The position numbers and the translations under genes are program-made. A stretch of DNA of 36,507 nt. Source: Myxococcales bacterium (GTDB lineage Bacteria; Myxococcota_A; Bradymonadia; UBA4248). Below the pieces are notes generated by a model. That model searched no databases. It was not told where the DNA came from and was given only the letters and a program-made list of their open reading frames with translations. Positions 25,280 through 33,877 of this stretch are shown piece by piece. Location of the stretch: NCBI GenBank assembly GCA_004554395.1, contig SFMP01000147.1:1-36507 (forward strand), read 5' to 3'. How positions within the stretch are numbered: the first letter of the stretch is position 1; the number at the start of each line of letters is the position of its first letter.

Positions 25280-26854
25280 TCATTCCAATTTCTCAGCTGA
25301 AGAATCGTATAATTCCACGCAATAATCGTCAATTGTCCGAGTCTCCGTCGATATATTGATACCAACCAAACAAGTCACTCTTTCATCGCTCACAATCGAC
25401 AAACCATAATCCTTCGATCGAATCTCCGACATGGCTATTTGCGCACTTTGATCAATCTTAAAGTCTAAAACATAACGATACGATGCCATTGCAATCAACA
25501 TATCGACGCCCTTTGACGATGCCCGATACTCCGCATGAACTCGCAATCCACATAAACGGCATAAGATAAATAAAATATTTTGAAAATGCTTTTCGCTATC
25601 TGAAATAATACTATATGGGCAAGACGACAAAAACGACGATATATGTTCGATAAATCCTTCGACATTTCCCGACGAAAAATCGCGCATAAGCCGCCCCATG
25701 TCAAAAGAATCGAGGCTGTCAGAACCCGTATAAAATAGATTCAATAAAAGCGGATAAAATCCTTCTTCCACTTCGAGATTGGGAATTCCCAATCGATAAC
25801 TCTGATACTCTTCATCAAACGCTTTGATCGTCAAATACCCAGCCTGATACATCAACAATGCTGCATCTTTGTCTGCATTTGGCATCCGATAAAGCCGCAT
25901 CTTGTCGATGCTATTATCGACTAATTTGACCAATAACTTATTTTGTCTGAGATATTCGATGAGAAACAGAGGTATTTCTGGTTCAAACCAATGATGCTGA
26001 GCGCATCCCCGTTTTAACGTCGATATCACACTAAACGGATGATACACACAAGGCGAATTTTCATAGAAATGATACCCATCATAGTGTTTGCGTATTGCTG
26101 CGATGAATTCGTTTTGAGTCATTTCACCTTGCGCGGCAAATGCCGAGATTTCATCGCGAAATTGCCATTTCAGTTCCCCATCGGTGATGCCACAGATTGC
26201 AGCATAGTCCGACGACAACGAGATATCTTCGATATCACTCAAACGACTCAATACACGCATCATCCCAATCTTGCTCACACCTGCGATAAAAACGAATTTG
26301 AGATAGCGATTGAGCGGTTTGAGGCAACTATAAAAACCGCGCAACATGTCGCAGTGCTTTTGATTGAGTTCAGGATTATCGAGCGTGTCGGTTATCGGCT
26401 GATCGTATTCATCGACGAGGACGACGACCTTCTGCCCCGTCTGCTCATATATTGCCTCGATACAGCTCGCAAATCGAACGCTAAACGACGATACTTCGAG
26501 TTGCGTTATGTCGTATTTCTTTTCCCAGCGGCGAAGATGATAATCGAGTATCGCACTCAATTGCCCATCTGTCTTAAAACTACCACTGAGATTGAGCCGT
26601 AAAACTGGATACGACTTCCAATTGCTGTCGAGTTCGTCGATGGCAAGGCCCTTAAAGAGCTCTCGTTTGCCCGAAAAATATGCCTCCATCGTCGACAAGA
26701 GAAGCGATTTACCAAACCGACGCGGACGCGATAAAAAGAAATATACTCCAGAATTGGCGAGGTCATATATATACTTCGTCTTATCGATATAAGCATACCC
26801 TTCTGTGCGTATATCGTAAAACGATTCAATTCCAACGGGATATTTGCGTTTCAT
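25280..26854 (-). CDS. AAA-ATPase-like / PD-(D/E)XK nuclease protein, copy 2 of a tandem pair
   Basis: A 524-residue protein of the AAA-ATPase-like plus PDDEXK_9 (DUF1703-type) family. The N-terminal YPVGIESFYDIRTEGY segment precedes a P-loop variant SRPRRFGKSLL (about 43-52). Walker B is VVVLVDEYDQPI (Asp148, Glu149), and AGVSKIGMMRVLSRLSDI follows. The C-terminal nuclease core is Asp451, then Asp464-Phe-Lys466 (YRYVLDFKID), with a conservative Asp where most members have Glu. Family members are abundant, often multicopy, in gut anaerobes; their biological role is not established, and defence or selfish-element roles have only been inferred. Its ATG overlaps the stop of the upstream paralog (ATGA), and AGGAGG sits 4 nt before it, so the two are translationally coupled. 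Confidence 0.88.
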   Translation of the reverse strand: MKRKYPVGIESFYDIRTEGYAYIDKTKYIYDLANSGVYFFLSRPRRFGKSLLLSTMEAYFSGKRELFKGLAIDELDSNWKSYPVLRLNLSGSFKTDGQLSAILDYHLRRWEKKYDITQLEVSSFSVRFASCIEAIYEQTGQKVVVLVDEYDQPITDTLDNPELNQKHCDMLRGFYSCLKPLNRYLKFVFIAGVSKIGMMRVLSRLSDIEDISLSSDYAAICGITDGELKWQFRDEISAFAAQGEMTQNEFIAAIRKHYDGYHFYENSPCVYHPFSVISTLKRGCAQHHWFEPEIPLFLIEYLRQNKLLVKLVDNSIDKMRLYRMPNADKDAALLMYQAGYLTIKAFDEEYQSYRLGIPNLEVEEGFYPLLLNLFYTGSDSLDSFDMGRLMRDFSSGNVEGFIEHISSFLSSCPYSIISDSEKHFQNILFILCRLCGLRVHAEYRASSKGVDMLIAMASYRYVLDFKIDQSAQIAMSEIRSKDYGLSIVSDERVTCLVGINISTETRTIDDYCVELYDSSAEKLE

Positions 26855-28431
26855 ACGACCTCCTGACTATTCTCTAAAGACTCCACACAATAATCGTCGA
26901 TCGTCCGAGTTTTGGTCGATAAATTGATCCCGATGAGCGTCGTCTTCTTATCGTCGGTCGCGAATGGCAGTGCATACTCCTTTGAACGAATCTGCGCCAT
27001 AGCGGCTTGCGCACTTTGATCGATCTTGAATTCAAATACATAGCGATATGATGCCGTTTCGATGAGTATGTCGATCCGCCCAGACGACGTGCGATATTCG
27101 GCATGTACGCTCAAACCACACAAACGGCACAGAATGAATAAGACATTCTGGAAGTGCTTTTCGCGATCGAGAACGATATCGTATGGGCAAGATGACAAAA
27201 ACGAAGACAAGCGTCCGATAAAACCCGAAATATTGCCCGAATTCAAATCCGATACAAAGCGAGTGGCTTCGAATGGCAATGATCTATCATAAGTGCGAGG
27301 CCAATAATATTGCTTGAGAAAGAGCATAAAACCCTCTTCGACTTCGCGATTTGGGAATCCGAGCGTATAACTATCCGACGCTCTGTCGTACGATTGAATC
27401 GTCAAATATCCCGTCTGATACATTAAAGCAATCGGCGATTGTCGGATCGAATCGATATAGTCGAGCTCGTGCTGTGTGGCAACGTATCCGTCGAATACGC
27501 TCTCTAGCGATAGCGAATAGTCGTGAATGAGATTGACGAGCAATGTCGGCGTCCCCGATGCAAACCAATAGTGCCCAAGTTCTCGAGAATCAAATGTATA
27601 AAGCAAACTAAATGGATTGTATATGCCTACGCTTTCTTTACTAAAATGATAACCATCGTATAACTCTCGAAGTTGCGATTTCAACTCTTGGCTTTCGATA
27701 TGATGTTTAGCCGCTAGCATATCGATATCTTCTCTAAAATACTCATCAAGTTCCGACTCGCTGATACCACATATATCACAGTAATCATTCCGGAATGATA
27801 TATCTTGGATATTATTCAAACTGCTAAATACGCTCAACTTTCCGATTTTACTCACGCCCGTCATGAAGACGAATTTGAGATAGCGATTGAGTGGTTTGAG
27901 GCAACCATAGACACCGCGCAACATATCGCGGTGTTTTTGGTTGAGCTCTGGGTTATCGAGTGTATCGGTTATCGGTTGTTCGTATTCATCGACGAGTACG
28001 ACGACTTTTTGCCCTGTCTGTTTGTATGCCGCCATGATGATACGAGTCAAACGATCGCCGAAAGTGAACGAGCATGGTACTAACTGATATTGCGACTCCC
28101 AAATGGATAATTGGCAATCTAACCGAGACGGCAATGTTGCAGGATCGTTGTAATCACCAATATTGAGATTGAGCCGCAAAACCGGATACGACTTCCAATC
28201 GCTCTCGAGTTCTTCGATTGCCAATCCCTTAAAAAGCTCTCGATTGCCCGAAAAATACTCCTCCATCGTCGACAAGAGAAGCGATTTTCCGAATCGGCGC
28301 GGGCGCGATAAGAAGTAGTACATTCCAGAATCGACGAGGTCGTAGATATATTTCGTCTTATCGACGTAGACATACCCACCTGTGCGTATATCGTAAAACG
28401 ATTCAATTCCGACGGGATATTTGCGACGCAT
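26851..28431 (-). CDS. AAA-ATPase-like / PD-(D/E)XK nuclease protein, copy 1 of a tandem pair
   Basis: A 526-residue paralog of the next gene in the same family. GAGGAG lies 8-9 nt before ATG 28431. It shares almost the whole first 90 residues with its partner (YPVGIESFYDIRTGGY, SRPRRFGKSLLLSTME, ELFKGLAIEELESDWKSY), the VVVLVDEYEQPITDTLDNPELNQKHRDMLRG block and the C-terminal nuclease, but differs strongly in between (about 92-140 and 220-400). The nuclease core is the consensus form: Asp454, then Glu467-Phe-Lys469 in YRYVFEFKID. The mosaic of near-identical and diverged blocks suggests duplication with continuing gene conversion at the ends, or selection for divergence of the central region. 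It should be the first gene of a two-gene operon; a 186-bp gap separates it from the D-lactate dehydrogenase. Confidence 0.88.
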   Translation of the reverse strand: MRRKYPVGIESFYDIRTGGYVYVDKTKYIYDLVDSGMYYFLSRPRRFGKSLLLSTMEEYFSGNRELFKGLAIEELESDWKSYPVLRLNLNIGDYNDPATLPSRLDCQLSIWESQYQLVPCSFTFGDRLTRIIMAAYKQTGQKVVVLVDEYEQPITDTLDNPELNQKHRDMLRGVYGCLKPLNRYLKFVFMTGVSKIGKLSVFSSLNNIQDISFRNDYCDICGISESELDEYFREDIDMLAAKHHIESQELKSQLRELYDGYHFSKESVGIYNPFSLLYTFDSRELGHYWFASGTPTLLVNLIHDYSLSLESVFDGYVATQHELDYIDSIRQSPIALMYQTGYLTIQSYDRASDSYTLGFPNREVEEGFMLFLKQYYWPRTYDRSLPFEATRFVSDLNSGNISGFIGRLSSFLSSCPYDIVLDREKHFQNVLFILCRLCGLSVHAEYRTSSGRIDILIETASYRYVFEFKIDQSAQAAMAQIRSKEYALPFATDDKKTTLIGINLSTKTRTIDDYCVESLENSQEVV

Positions 28432-28617
28432 TAAGTGTGCTCCTCATACGACATAGAATACACGACAAGACCTCACGATGCCACCGCAGTGCGATTGCCT
28501 TAGCCATATCTACTGCCACAAGAACCGCACACGAGCATCTCGTCTAGATTACACGATCGGAGCACAAAAATCGACATGTGCAATGCGCACGACTGGCGCA
28601 TCGCACAATTTTGCGAT

Positions 28618-29667
28618 CTAGAAACAATTCTTATGATTCTTCTTCGGACAGTCCCCGCCAAACTTCTCGCATTGATAACACACTTCATTTGCCAGATACG
28701 TTTCACGATTGCCGCGAAAAGCCGATAAATTAGCGATGTTTTCGAACGTGACTTCGGCGATCTTCTCGAGTGCTTCGTGCGTGAAGAACGCCTGATGCGA
28801 AGTGACGAGTACGTTATTAAATGACAAGAGACGCGTCAATTGATCGTCTTTGATCACGTCGTTAGAATGGTCTTCGAAAAAGTACTGCGCCTCTTCTTCG
28901 TAGACGTCTAGGGCTGCGCCACCGATCGCGCCGTCTTTCAAAGCCTCGATGAGAGCCGCCGAATCGATGAGTGCACCGCGCGACGTATTGACGATGACGG
29001 CATTTGGCTTCATCAGCGACAAACGCTTCGCGTCGATGAGATGATGCGTTTCGGCAGTCAATGGGCAATGCAACGACACGACATCGGATCGCGATAGCAA
29101 TTCATCGATCGAGACATACTCGATACCGGCATTTGGATTGGGATACGGGTCGTAAGCCAAAACTTGCATGCCAAAACCCCGACAAATATCGATAAAACAA
29201 CGCCCGATTTGCCCCGTTCCAACGACGCCAACGATCTTTCCGTGCATGTCGAATCCGAGCAATCCATTGAGGTTAAAATTGCCATCGCGCGTGCGCAAAT
29301 AAGCTCGATGAATCCGGCGATTGAGCGTCATCAAAAGCGCGATGGCATGCTCGGCGACTGCAAATGGCGAGTACTTCGGCACTCGAACGACGTGAATCTT
29401 TCCAAATGCATGGCGAATATCGACGTTATTGTAACCTGCACACCGCATCGCGATGGCTCGCACGCCGACATCGACGAGGACATCGATCGTCGCGGCGCCA
29501 ATGTCGTCGTTGACGAACGCACAAACGACATCATAGCCCGCTGCCAGCTTCGCAGTATCGGGCGTGAGCTTGCCTTCGATGTACTTTATTTCAAATCCAT
29601 ATCGTTCGTTTTCTTTATCGAGATATTTGCGGTCATACGGCTTGGTATCGAATACAATGACTTTCAT
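28618..29667 (-). CDS. D-lactate dehydrogenase (D-2-hydroxyacid dehydrogenase family)
   Basis: NAD-dependent reduction of pyruvate to D-lactate is the likely reaction, a fermentative electron sink. The 349-residue protein begins MKVIVFDTKPYD and shows FVNDDIGAATID, RCAGYNNVDI and VPKYSPFAVAEHAIALLM. The NAD site is VVGTGQIGR (149-156). The catalytic Arg230 is in VNTSRGALID, the Glu in ALDVYEEE (257-259), and His291 in TSHQAFFTHEAL. These match the LdhA-type subgroup better than other D-hydroxyacid dehydrogenases. ATG 29667 has AGGAGA 6-7 nt upstream; the frame is open to 29769 without such a site. The C-terminus carries an unusual Cys-rich extension with Cys330, Cys333, Cys340 and Cys348 (CYQCEKFGGDCPKKNHKNC) that the family does not need for catalysis. 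Confidence 0.9.
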   Translation of the reverse strand: MKVIVFDTKPYDRKYLDKENERYGFEIKYIEGKLTPDTAKLAAGYDVVCAFVNDDIGAATIDVLVDVGVRAIAMRCAGYNNVDIRHAFGKIHVVRVPKYSPFAVAEHAIALLMTLNRRIHRAYLRTRDGNFNLNGLLGFDMHGKIVGVVGTGQIGRCFIDICRGFGMQVLAYDPYPNPNAGIEYVSIDELLSRSDVVSLHCPLTAETHHLIDAKRLSLMKPNAVIVNTSRGALIDSAALIEALKDGAIGGAALDVYEEEAQYFFEDHSNDVIKDDQLTRLLSFNNVLVTSHQAFFTHEALEKIAEVTFENIANLSAFRGNRETYLANEVCYQCEKFGGDCPKKNHKNCF

Positions 29668-29804
29668 CGTTATTTCTCCTATGTCTACAAACGACTGAGC
29701 GACATCTGCGACGGACAACGATTTTGCAATCGACGCCATCTTCACGACGCATACGAATAAACACACCAATCAAGTAGGCAAGTGCCACACCGATTTTTCG
29801 ACAA

Positions 29805-29832
29805 AAAAGGCGACCTCAAGCGGTCGCCTTTT
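29805..29832 (-). terminator. Strong, potentially bidirectional terminator
   Basis: AAAAGGCGACC (29805-29815) pairs with GGTCGCCTTTT (29822-29832), eleven perfect pairs around a 6-nt loop, with A and T runs on both sides. It lies 20 bp after the stop of the leftward 113-residue gene and upstream of the D-lactate dehydrogenase, so the latter needs its own promoter in 29668-29804. Confidence 0.92.
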
Positions 29833-29851
29833 GTCAGTCATCGTTCGCTAT

Positions 29852-30193
29852 CTACTTTCTATCTTTCGATCCGAGTTCTTTACCGCCTTTGCCATTGTCA
29901 TAGATAAAGACGACTTGAGAATCGGAATAGACCGCGTCGCTGGCTGTCGCATTGATCTGTTCGTGAGCTTGTAACGTCGTGTTGTGATACGCTTCACCGC
30001 CGGATGTTCCACGCCCAGCATTTTGATCTTTCACGACGACATTGGCCTCGCCTTTCCCCAGAGCCTTGCCGACGACATAGGCATTGGTGCCGAGTTTCGT
30101 TTGATACGCTCCAAACGACGTAGGCAATTCGAGTCCGAGTTTCTTCTCACAATCGGCATACGTCTTCGAGCTCTCCACCGAGCAATCGATCAT
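29852..30193 (-). CDS. Small hypothetical protein, start uncertain
   Basis: A 113-residue hydrophilic protein of unknown family: MIDCSVESSKTYADCEKKLG, a Gly/Asn/Val-rich middle (VVGKALGKGEANVVVKDQN), and a charged end GGKELGSKDRK. There is no signal peptide or membrane helix. No ribosome site precedes ATG 30193; an in-frame stop lies just upstream next to a run of eight G. One base fewer in that run would connect the frame to an ATG at 30230, so the true N-terminus may be hidden by a frameshift or by length variation. A strong terminator follows on this strand, which supports a real transcription unit. It may be the remnant of a longer gene. Confidence 0.5.
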   Translation of the reverse strand: MIDCSVESSKTYADCEKKLGLELPTSFGAYQTKLGTNAYVVGKALGKGEANVVVKDQNAGRGTSGGEAYHNTTLQAHEQINATASDAVYSDSQVVFIYDNGKGGKELGSKDRK

Positions 30194-30255
30194 CCGGGGG
30201 CTACTCGCCCCCCCCTATATTCCCCGTCATGATGTTTCAACGGAAAGAGTAGATT

Positions 30256-30287
30256 CGGTAGCCATGCCCCGCCCTACCGGCTTTTTT
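30256..30287 (+). terminator. Hairpin with T run, terminator-like on the + strand
   Basis: CGGTAG (30256-30261) pairs with CTACCG (30274-30279) over a 12-nt loop and is followed by GCTTTTTT. No + strand gene lies upstream to use it, while both flanking genes run leftward. It may be a remnant or may limit antisense transcription into the propeller gene. Confidence 0.35.
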
Positions 30288-30306
30288 GCAGGTCTCCCCA
30301 CAAAAT

Positions 30307-33300
30307 CTAAAAGTATCTATAATTTACGGTGATTTCGATGATGGTGGCATTTTTGAATGTCGGGAGCCAGAATGCTTTTTTGTGAGGGATTCGAGCCATT
30401 CGAGCCATCGCTCCCGCATTATAGGCGTAGTCGATAGATGTTTTTTCGTTATAGTAGACGTATGTTGGGTGATTGAGCCGCTTTTCGACGCCATTCTTCT
30501 TGACGACGAACAATCCATCCGACGAGATAGTCATGAGTGCGTCGTCGATTTCGAGCATATCGAAGACTGTGCCGGGGATATGCGTTGCATTGGCGGCGAT
30601 CAGATTTGCGTTTGAGGGCGATTTATTGGCGTTATATCGATATATATTGCCATCTTGAGCGATATATATCGTTCCATTATCGCCAAACGAAACGGCTTGT
30701 GCATTGCAAAGTGCATCGTCGGTCAGTATGCGTTCGACGACTGAATCGCGTTCGATACTTTTGGCATTGGGAACGCGCCAAATCGTACAAGTATCACGCA
30801 ACCACATATAGACGGCGCCCGATTTGTCGAAGTCCATTTTCCCGAGTTCTGTGCCGAGTTTTGCCGTTCCGATTGTCACGGAATTGGGCAAGCCAACGCC
30901 ATTTCCAAACGATTGCGTCCAAGCGATCGATCCGTCGTGAGATTTTGAGCCTTGCATGACGAATACCGACGATTTTTGTGCTTCGTCGTTAGTCTGTTGG
31001 TCATCACGTCGTGAGGGGGCAAAGCGAGCTGCGACATAGACATTAGCTCGATCGCAGCTCACAGTTGGGGTATCGATGATTTCGTAGGCGGTACCATTCA
31101 ATGAAAAGTGCGAGCAAATTGGAGTATTGTTTGCGTTTGGGGCATTGTTTGAATTTGGAGTAATGATACACATTGCATTGGGCGTTGTATAGATCCAAGA
31201 TCCATCGCCACATGTAGCGAAATTTGTACTTTCTGTAGGCAATGTATACAACAACTCACCTTCTTCTGAGCATAATCTAGATCCTTGGGCAGTATGAATT
31301 CCCCATATACATATATCATCGTTGCATGCGTGCGATATTGCATCGATGCCCAAGTCGGCGGCTTGTTTGATGCATGAGTTTTCGATGTATTTCCATATAT
31401 TATCGCCATCGAGTCGATAAATGCTCCCATCGGATCGAGCGATCCAGATGGCGTCGTGATTTGGGCTAAAGTCGACGCCGGCGATATCGTTCAAAGCGAC
31501 GTCGGCGCGGGCTGAGCCATCGCGTATAGGTTGATCGCCCGTTCCGGCGACGACGATGCTCTTGTCGCCTGCGAGTTCGTGACCGAGTATCGATTCAGGG
31601 CCAGAAAACACGTTAGTCGCGATGATGTATTGTCGATCGTCGAATTTTTGGACGCTGACGAGCAAATCGCCGTGGATGTTATGCGCCGTCATCGCCGAAA
31701 CGGCGATGCCATCGTTATAAAAATCGTACAAATCGGATTCGCCATGAGATTTTGGCACGAACCATCCGCCTTCGAAGACGTCGTTCATCGAAAGCGATTT
31801 CGATCGATAAATCGTCGCCCTTCCTTGTTCGGGCAATAGCATCAACAGGGCAGATCCCGTTGCCGCGAGTTTTGGAACACTTGTCAATTTGAAGACATCG
31901 CTCGAGCACGGAGACCCTGTTTGTGATGGCGACTTAAAAAACGCGGGCACATAAGACGTTTCAAACGCTCCAATCTTATCGAGAGACAAGAAGTTCATGG
32001 CGTTTCCGACTTTATACCATGCGCGTTGTTTTCCGTCGGTTGCTAGGGCATCGATGGCGCCAATGCGCATCAATTCGACATCTTTCGTTTTCATATTGAC
32101 CAGGCTCAATCGCTCGATCGTGGGCGCATAGGCGAGGGCGAAAGCACCATCTAGCCAAGAATAGAGAGACGTCGTACCGACGAGGGCGTTATATGCGTAG
32201 GGCGAGGCTTTTCCGTCGTGATACAAGCTGCCGAGGCGTTCATCTTGAGTTTTTGCGCCGTCGATGCAGATGGCATGAGTTTCCCAATCCGAGCGCGGCA
32301 AGCGCCAAAAGCTCCCAGCTTTGGCATCGAATGCCAGATCGTATTCGCCCCAAGGGGCTATGCCGCTCGTATGTTCGAGCGGCGACACGAACCAGTCGAC
32401 CGTTCCGCGAGCACTAAGTGTTTCCCAATCTATCGATTCGATATCGACGACGAGCACGTGCGAAGCGTCTTTCCAATAGGGCGAATATACTTTGCCATGG
32501 CGTGCGATTATCGTCGGCGAGGCGGGCAAATGATAAGCATAAAAGTCTTCTAGATTGCTGGGTGGCGTTCGCACGCCGTTGCCCGTCACGACGACGACTT
32601 TATCGTTCGATTTGTCGATCGCCAACAATCGTGCAGGCAAATACGCCCCTTCGAATGTCTCCCAAGCATATAAAATGCCTTCATCTTCGACGACATGTGT
32701 AAACTGAGCAAAAGATCGCCCAACGTCGCGAGCATTGCCCGATTCGCCTGCGGCATCTGCCGCTAGATTCCCAACAATACGAATCAGTTTTGCAGATTTC
32801 AAGCTATCGAATGGTGCGTTTTGGGATTCATTCCCCGTTCCCTCGGCATTGGGCGCCATTGTCATTTCATAAATGGCGTTGCCAAACACCCAATAGACGT
32901 TTTTCGTTCCGCGTCCAATGCCTCGGAATTGCCCGAAATCAGCCGCTTCGATCGACATTTCATCCATTGCCACGGGGCTATGTTCGTCGCGTTGATTTGT
33001 TCTTTTCCCGATGACTTCGACCGCTCCCGTCGTCCGATCGAGGGCAATGATCGGGCGCCCTGGCGCCGCTAAGACATATTGATGATTGCCAATCGACGTC
33101 AGACTATAGCCCCAATCATTCCCCCACGGTTCATCGCCTAACAAAAGCTCATAATCTGATAAATCCCAGATTATCCGCTTCGATCCGCGATTGACTTCGA
33201 CGATTTGGCGCGTTCCTCTGTCGGCATACATCCATCGTTCCGAATCGATCGCCACCACTGCCGAGGGCACCCATGCGCCCGATATCTGCGTTTCGTCGAT

Positions 33301-33438
33301 ATTGTCGGCGATATAGGCTACTCGAGCATCGTCAAAGGCCCCACCGTTCCAGCCATTATCGCCATCATCACAGCCACTCACACGCCATGCCACACACAGT
33401 GCAAAACACCCCAAAAATAACGACGTTCTTCGACGCAT
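30307..33438 (-). CDS. Large lipoprotein with beta-propeller-like repeats
   Basis: A 1043-residue exported lipoprotein: signal MRRRTSLFLGCFALCVAW with lipobox VSGC (Cys23), then an acidic Asp/Gly stretch. The body is beta-rich with recurring propeller-like blades, each with a short 'Gly-x-Ile-Tyr-Asp/Arg' edge, for example AVVAIDSERWMYADRGTRQIVEVNRG, NHDAIWIARSDGSIYRLDG, KSGAVYMWLRDTCTIWRVP, NGTIYIAQDGNIYRY. This recalls NHL or PQQ-like propellers, but blades are irregular and I do not assign a family. Probably a cell-surface or periplasmic binding scaffold. I chose ATG 33438 because it opens the signal peptide and GGGATAGG/GCGGG-type purine runs precede it; the frame is open to 33585 through the repeated start region and the extra 49 residues look non-native. 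It ends with the OMP-like residues NYRYF. Confidence 0.82.
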   Translation of the reverse strand: MRRRTSLFLGCFALCVAWRVSGCDDGDNGWNGGAFDDARVAYIADNIDETQISGAWVPSAVVAIDSERWMYADRGTRQIVEVNRGSKRIIWDLSDYELLLGDEPWGNDWGYSLTSIGNHQYVLAAPGRPIIALDRTTGAVEVIGKRTNQRDEHSPVAMDEMSIEAADFGQFRGIGRGTKNVYWVFGNAIYEMTMAPNAEGTGNESQNAPFDSLKSAKLIRIVGNLAADAAGESGNARDVGRSFAQFTHVVEDEGILYAWETFEGAYLPARLLAIDKSNDKVVVVTGNGVRTPPSNLEDFYAYHLPASPTIIARHGKVYSPYWKDASHVLVVDIESIDWETLSARGTVDWFVSPLEHTSGIAPWGEYDLAFDAKAGSFWRLPRSDWETHAICIDGAKTQDERLGSLYHDGKASPYAYNALVGTTSLYSWLDGAFALAYAPTIERLSLVNMKTKDVELMRIGAIDALATDGKQRAWYKVGNAMNFLSLDKIGAFETSYVPAFFKSPSQTGSPCSSDVFKLTSVPKLAATGSALLMLLPEQGRATIYRSKSLSMNDVFEGGWFVPKSHGESDLYDFYNDGIAVSAMTAHNIHGDLLVSVQKFDDRQYIIATNVFSGPESILGHELAGDKSIVVAGTGDQPIRDGSARADVALNDIAGVDFSPNHDAIWIARSDGSIYRLDGDNIWKYIENSCIKQAADLGIDAISHACNDDICIWGIHTAQGSRLCSEEGELLYTLPTESTNFATCGDGSWIYTTPNAMCIITPNSNNAPNANNTPICSHFSLNGTAYEIIDTPTVSCDRANVYVAARFAPSRRDDQQTNDEAQKSSVFVMQGSKSHDGSIAWTQSFGNGVGLPNSVTIGTAKLGTELGKMDFDKSGAVYMWLRDTCTIWRVPNAKSIERDSVVERILTDDALCNAQAVSFGDNGTIYIAQDGNIYRYNANKSPSNANLIAANATHIPGTVFDMLEIDDALMTISSDGLFVVKKNGVEKRLNHPTYVYYNEKTSIDYAYNAGAMARMARIPHKKAFWLPTFKNATIIEITVNYRYF

Positions 33439-33633
33439 TCCCGCAATACCTATCCCTTCAAAATTGCACAAAGCACTCATCAGCATCAATTCAGCACGCG
33501 CCAACATTCCAAACGCATCGACGTTCTTCGACGCTTTCCACATCATGCCTATTTCTTCGCAATTGCACAAAGCTTCCAAACGCATCGACGTTCTTCGACG
33601 CTTTCCACATCATACCTATTTCTTCACAAAGCT
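33421..33633. repeat. Three copies of the lipoprotein start region (about 50-67 bp units)
   Basis: The block CGACGTTCTTCGACGC...CACAAAGC occurs three times: about 33421-33474 (diverged; it contains the start codon, ribosome-site region and first codons of the propeller lipoprotein), about 33519-33573, and about 33586-33633. The last two are nearly identical over about 50 bp, with a 67-bp period (TTCCAAACGC at 33507 and 33574) and a 7-bp deletion in the last copy. The rest of the divergent gap to rlmN (33634-33877) is non-coding with no clear promoter; it holds short GC-rich inverted repeats only. Confidence 0.85.
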
Positions 33634-33877
33634 TGCTCAAAATGCGCTATGGTGCGCGCCGATTGCCGTCTCCGAGCGCATGCGCTTAAAGGTGGCGATC
33701 CGATTCTTCGCGTTCTCCGTCGCACGGCGCCACGCCGCCTCTCGACGAAGCCTTTTAACACGATTTCAACGCCATTCCCAACCTTCGACTCGGTCTCGAT
33801 TGCACGATTCATTGGCGATATTGATTAGCTATGTGTTGCGATTTCCGAGCATTCACCATCACTTCAAAAGAGTACAC

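Noticed and set aside
28500..28706. Leftward 68-residue ORF ending in a CGSCGSRYG zinc-ribbon-like tail
   Set aside because: Most of it overlaps the end of the D-lactate dehydrogenase in another frame and I see no ribosome site; too short to support.
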